Positions 1-8,530 of a stretch of DNA of 50,774 nt are shown here, in pieces. The DNA is from an uncultured Anaerolineae bacterium (GTDB lineage Bacteria; Chloroflexota; Anaerolineae; Anaerolineales; Villigracilaceae). Both the position numbers and the translations under genes were made by a program. Position 1 is the stretch's first letter. Each line of letters opens with the position of its first letter. A model generated the notes under the pieces. The model did not search any database and was not told the DNA's origin. It was given only the letters and a program-made list of their open reading frames with translations. The stretch lies in assembly GCA_903838415.1 (NCBI GenBank), contig CAILYI010000137.1, positions 1-50,774 on the forward strand, in the 5' to 3' direction.

Positions 1-114
1 AAGCCATAAATTCTCAGCCTGTTCTCAAAGCGTTTGTCTCAACTGGCTACGCTAAGTATTGCCAGTTACCTTTGGCTGTTTGATCGTCTTATAACTCATT
101 GGAAACACACCCAA

Positions 115-798
115 ATGAATTTCATCCCTGTTCTTTCCACCCTGGTGACGTTTTCCTTTACCTATGCAGTTTTTCGACGCTACCAGAAAAAGGGCGGTAC
201 GCATCTGGCGCTGTGGGCTTTTGGGTTGCTGCTCTATGGCCTGGGAACACTCTCCGAAGTGTGGATGAGTTTCGCTTTTAACGAGCTGGTGCTCAAGCTA
301 TGGTATCTGACCGGAGCCATGCTGACCGCCGCCTGGCTGGGACAGGGCAGCATCCAACTGTTGGTTCGTAAGGGCAAGTTGGCCCAGATTCTGACCTACG
401 CGCTGGCGGCTTTCTCGCTGCTGGCGCTGGTGATGGTCGCCAGCGCCCCGCTGACCGGCGCGCAGTCCACGTATAATGTGGCGGGCACCATCTCAGAGCA
501 ATATAAAACCATTCTCACCCGCGGCGGCCTGACCATTTTCTTGACCATCATCCTGAACATCTACGGTACCCTGGGGTTGGTAGGCAGCGCACTGTACTCG
601 GCTTTCTTATTCTGGCGCAAGAAAGTGTTGGCAAACCGTATGTTTGGGAATATTTTGATCGCGGCGGGCGCACTTTCTCCGGCGCTGGCGGGCACTTTCG
701 TCAAGGCCGGGATCGTGGATGCACTTTACGTCAGTGAATTTATCGGCGCAGTCCTGATGTTCATCGGTTTTATGATGGCAACTTCAGGCAAGGAATAA
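115..798 (+). CDS. Polytopic membrane protein of unknown function
   Basis: This predicted integral membrane protein has 227 residues from the ATG at 115. The frame is open upstream to a TTG at 34, so the start is uncertain; the ATG begins directly at the first hydrophobic helix and is preferred. About seven hydrophobic segments are visible (roughly residues 3-20, 30-50, 60-80, 90-110, 138-160, 178-200 and 205-222), joined by short basic loops such as RRYQKKGG. No catalytic motif or known family was recognised. A strong intrinsic terminator follows, so it ends its own transcription unit. Its promoter would lie at or beyond the left edge of the window. Confidence 0.7.
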   Translation: MNFIPVLSTLVTFSFTYAVFRRYQKKGGTHLALWAFGLLLYGLGTLSEVWMSFAFNELVLKLWYLTGAMLTAAWLGQGSIQLLVRKGKLAQILTYALAAFSLLALVMVASAPLTGAQSTYNVAGTISEQYKTILTRGGLTIFLTIILNIYGTLGLVGSALYSAFLFWRKKVLANRMFGNILIAAGALSPALAGTFVKAGIVDALYVSEFIGAVLMFIGFMMATSGKE

Positions 799-828
799 GC
801 TTCCAGTGCGCAGTTTTCCAATCACAGA

Positions 829-853
829 GACCCGGCATGCCGGGTCTTTTTTT
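829..853 (+). terminator. Intrinsic terminator with perfect palindromic stem
   Basis: GACCCGGCATGCCGGGTC (829-846) is a perfect 18-nt palindrome followed directly by seven T residues (847-853). It lies 30 nt after the membrane protein gene and just before the -10 box of the next gene. It should terminate rightward transcription and insulate the DUF6391-holA unit. Confidence 0.9.
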
Positions 854-870
854 ACGAGTAAAATAGAACC

Positions 871-1368
871 ATGAATAACATTCTTGAAGCCCCACTTGTT
901 GGTGAAACGCGCCGCAACCATGCGCTGGAACATGCCACCATCCACATCCTGAGTGAACGCTTCCCGGGACGCACGATGGCGGGTCACTCCAACCCGACCG
1001 GTTTCTTCCTGATCGGGGATTTCCCCACCGAACACGTCCGCGAAGCGGTGATCGAGGCGCTGACGCGCCTGCAAAACGGAGAAAGCCAGCTCGCCATCCA
1101 TGCCGGTTGCGGCACCAATTACGTCGTCACCGGCGGAATTGCGGCCATTTTTGCATATTTGGGGATGTCGGGGACCAAGAACAACCGCGAACGCTTTGAG
1201 CGGATTCCGCTGGTGATGCTGCTCTCCATCCTGGCGTTTATGATTGGTCAACCCTTGGGCCCGGCCTTGCAAAAAGAAGTGACTACTCAGCCCGATCCGG
1301 GCGGCATGACACTCGAGGATGTCTATCTGGTGACGAAGAATGTCCATCGCGTGGTAACACGCCCTTAA
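871..1368 (+). CDS. DUF6391-like membrane protein
   Basis: This 165-residue protein begins with a His-rich conserved block, RNHALEHATIHIL (residues 15-27), followed by GHSNPTGFFLIGD and HAGCGTNYVVTG. Two hydrophobic segments (about 85-100 and 111-133) suggest membrane association. The pattern matches my memory of DUF6391, a family of unknown function in Cyanobacteria and Chloroflexi. The HALEH and HAGCGT blocks could bind metal, but that is inference. It ends 1 nt before the holA ATG, so the two are probably cotranscribed and translationally coupled. No Shine-Dalgarno is visible. A TAAAAT hexamer at 859-864 ends 6 nt before the ATG, which suggests a leaderless mRNA. Confidence 0.8.
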   Translation: MNNILEAPLVGETRRNHALEHATIHILSERFPGRTMAGHSNPTGFFLIGDFPTEHVREAVIEALTRLQNGESQLAIHAGCGTNYVVTGGIAAIFAYLGMSGTKNNRERFERIPLVMLLSILAFMIGQPLGPALQKEVTTQPDPGGMTLEDVYLVTKNVHRVVTRP

Positions 1369-1369
1369 G

Positions 1370-2362
1370 ATGAGCGATTCCCCGCACATATATTTCTACT
1401 TCGGCAACGACGACTTCGCCATCCGCAAACAGGTGGCGAAGTTTTCCGCCATGTTCAGCGACCCAACAACCGCCGGGATGAACATTTCACAGCTGGATGC
1501 GCGCACCGTCAGCGAGAATGAACTGGCCAACGCCATCTTCGCGCTGCCGTTCTTGGCCGAACAGCGCCTCGTCGTGCTGGAAAATGTGTCGAAACGGTAT
1601 ACCGGCCTGGATGGGCATAAGAAATTCGTCGCTTTTCTGGCAACGGTGCCAGCCTCCACCAGGCTGGTGCTGGTTGACCTGGAAGAAGTCAAGGAAAAGG
1701 ACATCCCCAATCACTGGCTGGTTAAGTGGGCCATCAAGGCCGGGGAAAGCGCCAAATTTCAGGGCTTTCACATGCCCAAACAACGCGAAATGCCCGGCTG
1801 GATTGTGGCCGAGGCCAAGCGTCAGGGTGGAGCGATTGAGCCGAATGCGGCCGCGCGGCTGGCCGAGATGACCGGCGAAGAAACGCGCCAGGCCGCGCAG
1901 GAAATTACAAAGCTGCTGACGTATGTCAATTTTGCGCACGCCATCGGCATCGAGGACGTGGAAGCCGTCAGCATCGTCACCGCCAGCGTGGATATTTTTG
2001 AGCTGGTGGACGCGCTCGGCGCGCAAAATGGCAGGCTGGCTCAGAAGCTGTTCCGCCGCCTGGTGGATGAAAAAGAGGCCTTTGAGATTTTCGGGATGAT
2101 CGTGCGGCAGTTCCGGATGCTGACCATCGCCCGCGATGTGCTGGACGAAAGCGGTACCATCAACGAAGTGACCGAGGCGCTGGGAGCGCATCCGTTTGTG
2201 GCGGGAAAGGTGTTCAATCAGGCGAAAAACTTTAGCATGGACACGCTTTCAGCGGTTTACCACCGCCTGCTCGCCATGGACGAATCCGCCAAAACCGGCG
2301 GGATGCCGCTGGAAACATCGCTTGAAATGCTGATTGTGGAGTTGGCGGGAAAGCGGCCGTGA
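1370..2362 (+). CDS. holA: DNA polymerase III subunit delta
   Basis: This is the delta subunit of the clamp loader, which opens the beta clamp. The protein has 330 residues, normal for HolA. It starts with the typical IYFYFGNDDFAIRKQV segment of the N-terminal AAA-like domain. A central ARLAEMTGEETRQAAQEITKL segment and a helical C-terminal collar domain with FEIFGMIVRQFRML also fit. As expected for delta, there is no functional Walker A motif. The start has no Shine-Dalgarno; it follows the DUF6391 stop after 1 nt and probably uses terminating ribosomes. It faces a leftward gene across a 23-bp inverted repeat. Confidence 0.92.
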   Translation: MSDSPHIYFYFGNDDFAIRKQVAKFSAMFSDPTTAGMNISQLDARTVSENELANAIFALPFLAEQRLVVLENVSKRYTGLDGHKKFVAFLATVPASTRLVLVDLEEVKEKDIPNHWLVKWAIKAGESAKFQGFHMPKQREMPGWIVAEAKRQGGAIEPNAAARLAEMTGEETRQAAQEITKLLTYVNFAHAIGIEDVEAVSIVTASVDIFELVDALGAQNGRLAQKLFRRLVDEKEAFEIFGMIVRQFRMLTIARDVLDESGTINEVTEALGAHPFVAGKVFNQAKNFSMDTLSAVYHRLLAMDESAKTGGMPLETSLEMLIVELAGKRP

Positions 2363-2370
2363 AACATAAA

Positions 2371-2425
2371 TCATAGGTCGAAGGTCATAAATCTAAATCT
2401 TTGATCTATGACCTTCGACCTATGA
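2371..2425. repeat. Heptamer-built inverted repeat between convergent genes
   Basis: Arms at 2371-2393 and 2403-2425 are complementary over 23 nt with one mismatch, around a 9-nt loop. Each arm is itself made of 7-nt units: ATAGGTC, GAAGGTC, ATAAATC. It lies between convergent holA and the zinc-ribbon gene and can fold on either strand, so it may act as a bidirectional terminator. It belongs to the same structural class as the elements at 8474, 35991 and 45901. Confidence 0.85.
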
Positions 2426-2445
2426 CTCTTTAAAACCAAAATCCG

Positions 2446-2739
2446 TCAGTCCACAAAATCCCCGCCCGATTCAACCCGCCGGTCGAGCAGTTTACGCTTT
2501 GAGTCGAACTTCAAGCCGACTTCGATACGCTGATAACACAGATTTTTGCCATCCCCCATCAGCACTTTGCGACAATAGAACATATCGCCATCGCTTTCGT
2601 ATTCCACGCTCAGGTCGTTATCCACATCCACGCGGCCGGTGAGAATTTCTCCACAGCGTTTGCATTTGACATTGAAAACGTAATATTCTTTTTGGGTCGG
2701 GCGGGAAACACCGCCAAATAGTTTTTTCAAAAAACCCAT
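2446..2739 (-). CDS. Small four-cysteine (zinc-ribbon-like) protein
   Basis: This 97-residue protein has cysteines at 26, 29, 56 and 68. CKRCGE forms a classic CX2C knuckle, and the other two cysteines could complete a zinc-binding site. The N-terminus MGFLKKLFGG is short and amphipathic. The start is supported by an AGGAAA Shine-Dalgarno. It lies 9 nt downstream of the membrane protein 2749-3588 on the same strand and is probably in one operon with it. I do not recognise the family. A structural or nucleic-acid-binding zinc protein is a guess from the cysteine pattern only. Confidence 0.75.
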   Translation of the reverse strand: MGFLKKLFGGVSRPTQKEYYVFNVKCKRCGEILTGRVDVDNDLSVEYESDGDMFYCRKVLMGDGKNLCYQRIEVGLKFDSKRKLLDRRVESGGDFVD

Positions 2740-2748
2740 GATTTTTTC

Positions 2749-3588
2749 CTACTTCGGAAGAGTAATTTCTGCGCCAGGCACGCACGAGCGCATGTAGGGG
2801 GTCGGCAAATAAGCTACGGTGACACAGGTCATGGCAAAGCCGTCTTCAAAAAGCACATGCACATCGTACCCGACTGACGAAATTTTCGATGGGGTCACTT
2901 TGAGCTTGTACGGCTGGCCGAGGTGTTCTTTCAAGCCGGGCATGGTGTTGACGGGTAGTATTTTGGCCTGTTCCGGATCTGTTGGCGCCATTTGCAGCGC
3001 AGCATGCACCAGTCGGGCGGAACGCTCTTCCCGAATGCCCATGCGCCGAAAAGTACCTGGCAGAATTCCCAACACCAGCGCGCCAAGCACCAGCAGGCCG
3101 ATCCAGCCAACCCGTTTCAAAGGTTGTTCAACTTCCTCCAAAATACGGACATGCCGGTCGCTCATCCAGCGCAGGGCCAGCGCAATCGGCAGGCAGGTGA
3201 CTGAAACGGGCAGGCTCAAGACCAGCAGCATGAGAATGCCAATCGCGCCCACGCCCACCACAAATAGCTGCACGCCCAGGCCGACGATGGCTGTCGCCAC
3301 CGCGCCAATAGAAATGGCGACAATTCGCTCAGCAAACCAGCCCGTCAATGCGCCGATCAACGCCAGCACAAATCCCAGGATAACGCCGGTTGTGATGGTC
3401 GGAACCCATTCAATCATGATGGGCAAATCCGGGAACAGCAGGGCATTGACGGTCCCAACCGTTAATCCAAAGGCGATACCGGCCAGAAAGCCGTAAATAA
3501 CTCCACCCAACATGCGTGGGCGGCGCAGGGCCAGCGGTTCTTCCTTATCAGCTTCACTTAGGAAATGAGAAAATTTTTCGCGATACAT
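2749..3588 (-). CDS. Multi-spanning membrane protein with soluble C-terminal domain
   Basis: This 279-residue protein has five or so hydrophobic segments (about 27-50, 62-85, 89-110, 115-140 and 165-182). A C-terminal soluble domain of about 95 residues follows and includes CVTVAYLPTPYMRSCVP, with two cysteines that could form a disulfide if extracytoplasmic. The function is unknown. No Shine-Dalgarno precedes the ATG. A TATACT hexamer (3595-3600, minus strand) ends 6 nt before it, one of several leaderless-looking starts here. It is followed by the four-cysteine protein, probably in the same transcript. Confidence 0.75.
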   Translation of the reverse strand: MYREKFSHFLSEADKEEPLALRRPRMLGGVIYGFLAGIAFGLTVGTVNALLFPDLPIMIEWVPTITTGVILGFVLALIGALTGWFAERIVAISIGAVATAIVGLGVQLFVVGVGAIGILMLLVLSLPVSVTCLPIALALRWMSDRHVRILEEVEQPLKRVGWIGLLVLGALVLGILPGTFRRMGIREERSARLVHAALQMAPTDPEQAKILPVNTMPGLKEHLGQPYKLKVTPSKISSVGYDVHVLFEDGFAMTCVTVAYLPTPYMRSCVPGAEITLPK

Positions 3589-3615
3589 ACTGACAGTATA
3601 ACCCAGCTCCCCCTG

Positions 3616-4041
3616 TCAAAATAGCCTCGATTGACTATTTCGCACAGGTGGTGGAAACAAGCCGCGCGCCCGACACCATTCTGGGTCGGGGCCGTCCCAA
3701 CCGTACAGGTCAAGGTCAATTTTGCCCTTTTCGTTAAAGAACACACCTTCACCGCGCAGAATTTCCTTCTGGGTCTCTGCGCCGGGGCGCGGACTGATCT
3801 TGCCCTGTGAATTGATGACGCGCTGCCATGGCACATCGTCGGGGCAATGGGCCATGGCGCCGCCCACCCAGCGCGCGCCAAAAGCCTCGTAGTCTTTGAG
3901 ATTCATCGTCCCGGGTGGTGGAATCATGGCCGCAATCTGGCCGTATGTGGTCACTTTACCGGGAGGCACCTGTCGAACAATCTCCCAAACAGTGGACTGG
4001 AAAGCACTTAAACCCGGCGGGGATGTAAAAGTGGGCGACAT
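3616..4041 (-). CDS. Alkyltransferase-like protein (ATL, MGMT-fold, no active-site Cys)
   Basis: This 141-residue protein has the MGMT C-terminal fold: FQSTVWEIVRQVPPGKVTTYGQIA (about 14-37) with its helix-turn-helix, and ARWVGGAM (56-63). The alkyl-acceptor motif PCHR of true O6-alkylguanine transferases is PWQR here (71-74), so the nucleophilic Cys is Trp72. Proteins of this ATL type bind O6-alkylguanine without repairing it and hand the lesion to nucleotide excision repair; that role is family knowledge. The start has an AGGAAA Shine-Dalgarno. The cupin gene follows after about 11 nt of spacing from the previous stop in the leftward direction of transcription upstream, so this gene is read after no other and may be cotranscribed with 4053-4382. 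Confidence 0.88.
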   Translation of the reverse strand: MSPTFTSPPGLSAFQSTVWEIVRQVPPGKVTTYGQIAAMIPPPGTMNLKDYEAFGARWVGGAMAHCPDDVPWQRVINSQGKISPRPGAETQKEILRGEGVFFNEKGKIDLDLYGWDGPDPEWCRARGLFPPPVRNSQSRLF

Positions 4042-4052
4042 AAACCAATTTC

Positions 4053-4382
4053 CTAATCAACGATAAACAGTTTGGCACCGGTAAGAGTGGAAGAACGATG
4101 TGGGTCAGTATTGTCAGCGACTTGATAACTGGTACCGGGCGTCAGGATAAATTTTCGCCCATCCGCCAGTTCAGTTTCAAGCTGGCCCTCAAGAATCAAA
4201 AGTATGTGACCCTTGCTGCACCAGTGATCGGCGAGATAACCTGGAGTGTATTCAACCATCCGCACACGCAGGCTGCCAAACTGGCGCGTACGCCAGTAAG
4301 CCATTCCCGTTTCACCGGGATGCTCGCTGGGTTCGACCTGACTCCAGTCGGTGGTGCCAAAGGGGATATCTGACATTTGCAT
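4053..4382 (-). CDS. DHCW-motif cupin-fold protein
   Basis: This small single-domain cupin has about 109 residues from the ATG at 4382; the frame is open to 4421 with an unlikely N-terminus. The signature DHWCSKGH (52-59) precedes ILLILEGQLETELADGRKFILTPGTSYQV, the usual cupin beta-strand series. His53, Cys55 and His59 are candidate metal ligands. Members are annotated as DHCW-motif cupins with no settled substrate. It lies upstream of the ATL gene on the same strand (11 nt gap) and downstream of tmk (53 nt gap). These short leftward gaps allow a single transcript. Confidence 0.82.
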   Translation of the reverse strand: MQMSDIPFGTTDWSQVEPSEHPGETGMAYWRTRQFGSLRVRMVEYTPGYLADHWCSKGHILLILEGQLETELADGRKFILTPGTSYQVADNTDPHRSSTLTGAKLFIVD

Positions 4383-4435
4383 AATGGACTCGCTTTCGCT
4401 CTCATACTGTAGTGCGTGCAACCGAAAAAGCGGCG

Positions 4436-5050
4436 TTATTTCAGTTCTCGCCCGATTACTTTTCTCAATTCTTCCTGAACCAATTCCCAGCGCTGACTGG
4501 CGTCCACCACCCGCCAGCGTTGCGGCTCCAATTTGAGCAGTTCATGATATCCGGCGCGGACTCGTTGGTGGAAATCGACCGTGAAAGCATCCAGGCGATT
4601 CCATTCATCCTGATTGGTTTTGCGCTTGAGGCCGTCTTCCACATCCAGATCGAGCAAAATCGTCAGATCGGGCGTCAGGCCGCCAGTGGCGAATCGGATG
4701 ATTTGACGGAGTTCGTCGAGCGGAATGATCTGATGTCCGTACCCCTGATAGGCCAAAGTCGAGTCAAAGTAACGGTCACACAGCACGATCTCACCCGCCG
4801 CCAGCCTGGGACGGATGACTTGTTCCACGATCTGGGCGCGCGCAGCCTGATAGAGCAGCGCTTCAGTGCGCGGATGCATCTCCGTGTTCTTCAGATCGTG
4901 AATCACGTGTCGAATCTGCTCGCCGATCGATGTGCCGCCCGGCTCACGCGTGGAGTAGACGGTCTGTCCCTGCGCAGCGAACCATTCTGCCAGGGGTTTG
5001 ATGTGGCTGGTTTTCCCGGAGCCTTCAGGACCTTCAAGAGTGATGAACAT
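4436..5050 (-). CDS. tmk: Thymidylate kinase
   Basis: This enzyme phosphorylates dTMP to dTDP for DNA synthesis. From the ATG at 5050 the protein has 204 residues, the normal size, and begins MFITLEGPEGSGKT with the P-loop at 7-14. An in-frame extension to 5131 has no family match and is rejected. The TREPGGTSIG motif (dTMP binding), DRYFDSTLAYQG and the TPDLTILLDLD strand are all present. A rho-independent terminator separates it from the R3H ATPase gene upstream, so it needs its own promoter. No clear -35/-10 pair was found. Confidence 0.93.
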   Translation of the reverse strand: MFITLEGPEGSGKTSHIKPLAEWFAAQGQTVYSTREPGGTSIGEQIRHVIHDLKNTEMHPRTEALLYQAARAQIVEQVIRPRLAAGEIVLCDRYFDSTLAYQGYGHQIIPLDELRQIIRFATGGLTPDLTILLDLDVEDGLKRKTNQDEWNRLDAFTVDFHQRVRAGYHELLKLEPQRWRVVDASQRWELVQEELRKVIGRELK

Positions 5051-5090
5051 AATTTGATCGATGGGTGGTCTGGTAGGGGAGCAATGGTGA

Positions 5091-5145
5091 TAAAAAAATA
5101 AATTGGGAAATGGCTGATCGTCACCAATCAACCATTTCCCAATTT
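5091..5145 (-). terminator. Intrinsic terminator after the R3H ATPase gene
   Basis: AAATTGGGAAATGG (5100-5113) pairs perfectly with CCATTTCCCAATTT (5132-5145). The pairing continues inward with a G-U pair. On the minus strand the stem is followed by a T-rich tail (complement of 5091-5100). It lies 10 nt past the end of the leftward R3H ATPase gene. Confidence 0.85.
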
Positions 5146-5154
5146 AGCAATACA

Positions 5155-6783
5155 TTAATCTCGAAAGATTCTGACATACCGCCGCGGCTCTTTGCCGTAA
5201 GAATGACTGACCAACTCAGCCTCGCGCGCCATCTCGTGCTGGATGCGCCGCACAACCGGGCTGGCGGGCGGCATATCCACATAACGCTCGCCATTCATCA
5301 CGGCAGCAATGGCAGCCTGGGTCTCGCTGCGCACGTCATCATCCACGCTGGGCGGCAGGCCTGATTCTCCGTTGGAAATATTGAACAAATCCGTCAGAAA
5401 CTGCTCGATCTGGTTGATGGTGTTGGCCCGTAAAACATAAATCGGCATGCCGCGCCGTTCAGCTTCCACAATCGTCGCCTGATGATCGCGGTAGTAGGAG
5501 CGCAGCGTAATCAGCGCATCGGCCTCGTCAATCGTGCGCACCACCACCGCCGGGACGCCAATCCGCTTGGCGCTCTGCATCAGCCGGTTACGCGCCACGC
5601 CGTACGGATAAACCTTGACAACCTGCAGAGGGGCGCGGGAAACAGGCGCAGGGGAGCTATCCGCTTCATTTGATGGTGAGACCGGCGCCGGGGGGCGAAT
5701 TTCCGGCCCGCCGTTGGAATTGGTGCCACGCATCGGCATGCGACCATGCTCGGGACGTTGTCCCACGCTGGGAGTGGGTGCGGGCGCTTTTTCCACCCGT
5801 ATCTTGCCGTTTTCTTCCCGAATCCGAATCTCAGCTGGGAGCGGGTACCCGCGCAAAAAGGTATCAACCGCTTCGGTTATATCGGCATGGATGGCGAATT
5901 CGTCGCGCGAATTGATTTCAACCAACACGTCAAAAGTGGGCGGCGCGCGGCGCTCAAGGACGGTTTTCTGCGTGCCGCGGCGGCGCGCTTCCTCATCTGA
6001 CAGGGTGACCGCTTCAATGCCGCCGACGAGGTCGCTGAGGGTAGGATTCATCAGCAGGTTTTCAAGCGTTTTGCCGTGCGCCGTGCCGATCAACTGCACG
6101 CCACGCTCGGCGATGGTGCGGGCAGCCAGGGCTTCAAGCTCGCGGCCAATTTCGTCAATGACAATAACTTCGGGATTGTGGTTTTCGACCGCTTCGATCA
6201 TGACTTCGTGCTGCTGCGTGGGCACTTTGACCTGCATGCGGCGCGCCTTGCCAACCGCCGGATGCGGCACGTCGCCGTCGCCGCCGATTTCGTTGGAAGT
6301 GTCGACGATAATCACGCGGCGGGATTCGGCCAAAATACGGGCCGCCTCGCGCAGTAGAGTCGTTTTCCCAACGCCCGGCCGTCCCAGGATCAGGATCGAT
6401 TTTCCGCTTTCGATGATGTCTTGAATGATTTCGATCGTGCCGTAGACGGCGCGACCCACGCGTAGCGTCAGACCTACCACATGCCCGCGCCGGTTGCGAA
6501 TGGCGGAGATGCGGTGCAGGGTGCGCTCAATTCCGGCGCGATTATCAGCGTCGAAATCACCGATATGCTCAATGACGTGGTCAATCTCCTCGCGGGTGAT
6601 TTCCTTGTCGCGCAGCACGGTTTCTCCATCGACATAGCGCGCCGTTGGAATACGACCCAGGTCGAGGATGATTTCGAGCAGTTTATCGTAATTATTGGCT
6701 TTGTGAACAGCTTTGGTGATGGATTCTGGCAATGCGCCCAGCAGGGCTTCCAGATCATCGGTGATACGGCGTTGTTGAGTCAT
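5155..6783 (-). CDS. AAA ATPase with C-terminal R3H domain (Ycf45-like)
   Basis: This 542-residue protein has an N-terminal helical region (1-125) and an AAA ATPase core. Walker A is GRPGVGKT (134-141) and Walker B is VIVIDEIG (about 207-213). The core resembles Ycf45/SpoIIIAA-type ATPases. A Pro/Ser-rich linker follows at about 330-385. The C-terminal region (about 485-542, ending YGKEPRRYVRIFRD) is an R3H single-strand nucleic-acid-binding domain. Such proteins are common in Cyanobacteria and Chloroflexi. A role in ssDNA or RNA metabolism is inferred from the domains. No Shine-Dalgarno is visible before the ATG. A strong terminator follows. Confidence 0.88.
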   Translation of the reverse strand: MTQQRRITDDLEALLGALPESITKAVHKANNYDKLLEIILDLGRIPTARYVDGETVLRDKEITREEIDHVIEHIGDFDADNRAGIERTLHRISAIRNRRGHVVGLTLRVGRAVYGTIEIIQDIIESGKSILILGRPGVGKTTLLREAARILAESRRVIIVDTSNEIGGDGDVPHPAVGKARRMQVKVPTQQHEVMIEAVENHNPEVIVIDEIGRELEALAARTIAERGVQLIGTAHGKTLENLLMNPTLSDLVGGIEAVTLSDEEARRRGTQKTVLERRAPPTFDVLVEINSRDEFAIHADITEAVDTFLRGYPLPAEIRIREENGKIRVEKAPAPTPSVGQRPEHGRMPMRGTNSNGGPEIRPPAPVSPSNEADSSPAPVSRAPLQVVKVYPYGVARNRLMQSAKRIGVPAVVVRTIDEADALITLRSYYRDHQATIVEAERRGMPIYVLRANTINQIEQFLTDLFNISNGESGLPPSVDDDVRSETQAAIAAVMNGERYVDMPPASPVVRRIQHEMAREAELVSHSYGKEPRRYVRIFRD

Positions 6784-6900
6784 AGGCTTTTGGGTTTGGG
6801 GTGGGTGATGGATTCAACCATCCATATCTTGCTTGGGTGAATGCGCCTGAAAAGTTTGCGCGCCACGGGCCGGGAGGTGTGAGCCGGTAAAATCATCGGC

Positions 6901-7860
6901 TCATTCGTTTTTATTCATCTCGACATGGCTGACTCGGGAAGGCTGCACGCTCACTCCGGCTGGCTGCGTGGCCCGCAGCGATTGTTCATCCTTGACCATG
7001 CGCGCCAGGTGTTTGACCATCACGGCCTGCCGTGAACTGGCTTTGCCGCCAAGATCCTCAAGCGCCGGTTCAAGCCAGGCCTGGTAGGAACGCACGCACA
7101 AATAGACTGGCCGTCCGCGCCGGTTGGGTAGATGAGTGAGCAGGTTGGTAAGTTTCATCGCAACGTCAGTGGCTTCGGGATGGATGAGCGGCATCAGCAC
7201 AATTCCGTAGACGCCATACGAAACATTCACGTAACACTTCGAGCCGTCCGCACAAACCAGCCCAACTGCCCGACGGGGCGTAGGCTCAACGGGCTGGAGC
7301 AGGGGCGGCACAATCTGGTGATAGAGCGACTGCACGGCTGGCAGATTCACTGATTTCGCCTGATTCCAGCCGCCCGGGGTTTCAGAGAGCGCAATATGAC
7401 TTACATCCCAGATACGCTGCCATGCATAAACGGAAAATCCCGCTTTTCGCAGCGCCGGAAAGGCTTCACTGTCCTCGTTCACTTCAGCCAATACGTGGAA
7501 GGCGCCCCACTTCCCGGCTTCAGCGCTGAGATGCTCAATCAGCACGGGCACGTCGGGATGAGTCAAGGCTGTCGCCGGAGCCAGATAAACCAGTTTGGCG
7601 AAAGAATCTCCATTGGTCTGGATCACGCCACCCAACAGAGTCGTCCCGTTATCCTGCATGATCGCCGAGTAAAGATGGCGCGCCGGGTTGAAATACGACA
7701 TAAACCCGGCCGCCCCCAACGGATTGCCGCGCGTCAACAGACGGGTGGAGTCCAGGCTGGCGGCTTCGCCACGAAAATGGTAAACGGTTGGCAGGTCGAG
7801 CAGATCAAGGGGACGAGGGTTCATAATTGCGAAGGAAAAAGGGAGCTGTTCAACTCCCAT
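6901..7860 (-). CDS. GNAT-like hypothetical protein
   Basis: This 319-residue protein looks like two degenerate GNAT acetyltransferase-like halves. FHVLAEVNEDSEAFPALRKAGFSVYAWQRIWDV resembles the C-terminal part of a GNAT fold, and a second alpha/beta region follows with PVYLCVRSYQAWLEPALEDLG. No canonical acetyl-CoA loop is obvious. The start at 7860 is supported by an AAGGA-type Shine-Dalgarno; an internal ATG at 7824 lacks one. It starts 16 nt after pdxT ends on the same strand, so it is probably the last gene of a pdxS-pdxT transcript. The C-terminus is polar and of low complexity. Confidence 0.65.
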   Translation of the reverse strand: MGVEQLPFSFAIMNPRPLDLLDLPTVYHFRGEAASLDSTRLLTRGNPLGAAGFMSYFNPARHLYSAIMQDNGTTLLGGVIQTNGDSFAKLVYLAPATALTHPDVPVLIEHLSAEAGKWGAFHVLAEVNEDSEAFPALRKAGFSVYAWQRIWDVSHIALSETPGGWNQAKSVNLPAVQSLYHQIVPPLLQPVEPTPRRAVGLVCADGSKCYVNVSYGVYGIVLMPLIHPEATDVAMKLTNLLTHLPNRRGRPVYLCVRSYQAWLEPALEDLGGKASSRQAVMVKHLARMVKDEQSLRATQPAGVSVQPSRVSHVEMNKNE

Positions 7861-7875
7861 TTCCCTTGGTCCTTC

Positions 7876-8454
7876 TTACTTCGCTAACGAGACAAAATAC
7901 TCATGAAAGCGGCTGTCTTCGGTCAATTCGGGGTGAAAAGACGTAGCTAGCAGCTTGCCTTCCTGCGCGGCGACGATCCGGCCATCTGGCAGCGCCGAGA
8001 GAATTTTTGCCGAGCCGCTGACGGTCGCAATAATCGGCGCACGGATGAAAACAGCGTGGTACGGCTGCTCGGTTTGAGTCGCCTTGTTGAGTTCGGCGAT
8101 GTCCAAATCCGCTTCAAAGGAGTCGACCTGCGCGCCAAAAGCATTCCGTTCCACAGTAATGTCCATGATGCCGAGTAACGGTTGGTCGCGTTTGGCATCT
8201 TTCGAAAGAAAAATAGCGCCCGCACATGTGCCCCAAATGGCTTTGGATTTCCCAAATTCACGCAGCGGATCCATCAATCCAAAAGCAACAGCCAGCTTGC
8301 CAATCGTTGTGGATTCGCCACCGGGCACGATCAAGCCGTCCAGGCCTTCCAAATGCGCGGGCAAACGCACCTCGACAGATTCCACACCCAAACGACGCAG
8401 CATGACGATATGTTCGGAAAAATCACCCTGTAAAGCAAGTACACCGATTTTCAT
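7876..8454 (-). CDS. pdxT: Pyridoxal 5'-phosphate synthase glutaminase subunit
   Basis: This is the class I glutaminase that supplies ammonia to PdxS in the DXP-independent vitamin B6 pathway. It has 192 residues. The motifs are complete: GGEST (45-49), catalytic Cys77 in WGTCAGA, and the His174/Glu176 pair in FHPEL. The gene follows pdxS on the same strand, separated by 76 nt that contain a 13-bp inverted repeat. PdxS and PdxT form a large mixed complex in which PdxT channels NH3 into the PdxS barrel. Confidence 0.96.
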   Translation of the reverse strand: MKIGVLALQGDFSEHIVMLRRLGVESVEVRLPAHLEGLDGLIVPGGESTTIGKLAVAFGLMDPLREFGKSKAIWGTCAGAIFLSKDAKRDQPLLGIMDITVERNAFGAQVDSFEADLDIAELNKATQTEQPYHAVFIRAPIIATVSGSAKILSALPDGRIVAAQEGKLLATSFHPELTEDSRFHEYFVSLAK

Positions 8455-8473
8455 AATTCAAACCATCAACGTT

Positions 8474-8520
8474 GGACGATAGACCACGCACCGTTCGCAC
8501 GTGTCCTTGGTCTATCGTCC
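8474..8520. repeat. Inverted repeat between pdxS and pdxT
   Basis: GGACGATAGACCA (8474-8486) pairs perfectly with TGGTCTATCGTCC (8508-8520) around a 21-nt loop. It fills the pdxS-pdxT gap. There is no T-run, so it need not terminate transcription. It could modulate the pdxS:pdxT mRNA ratio, or simply be one of the intergenic palindromes seen elsewhere in the window. Confidence 0.8.
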
Positions 8521-8530
8521 GCAGTCGGTT

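Noticed and set aside
5615..6424. 269-residue plus-strand open frame opposite the R3H ATPase
   Set aside because: Ser/Arg-rich composition is typical of the complement of a GC-rich gene; there is no start signal or family.
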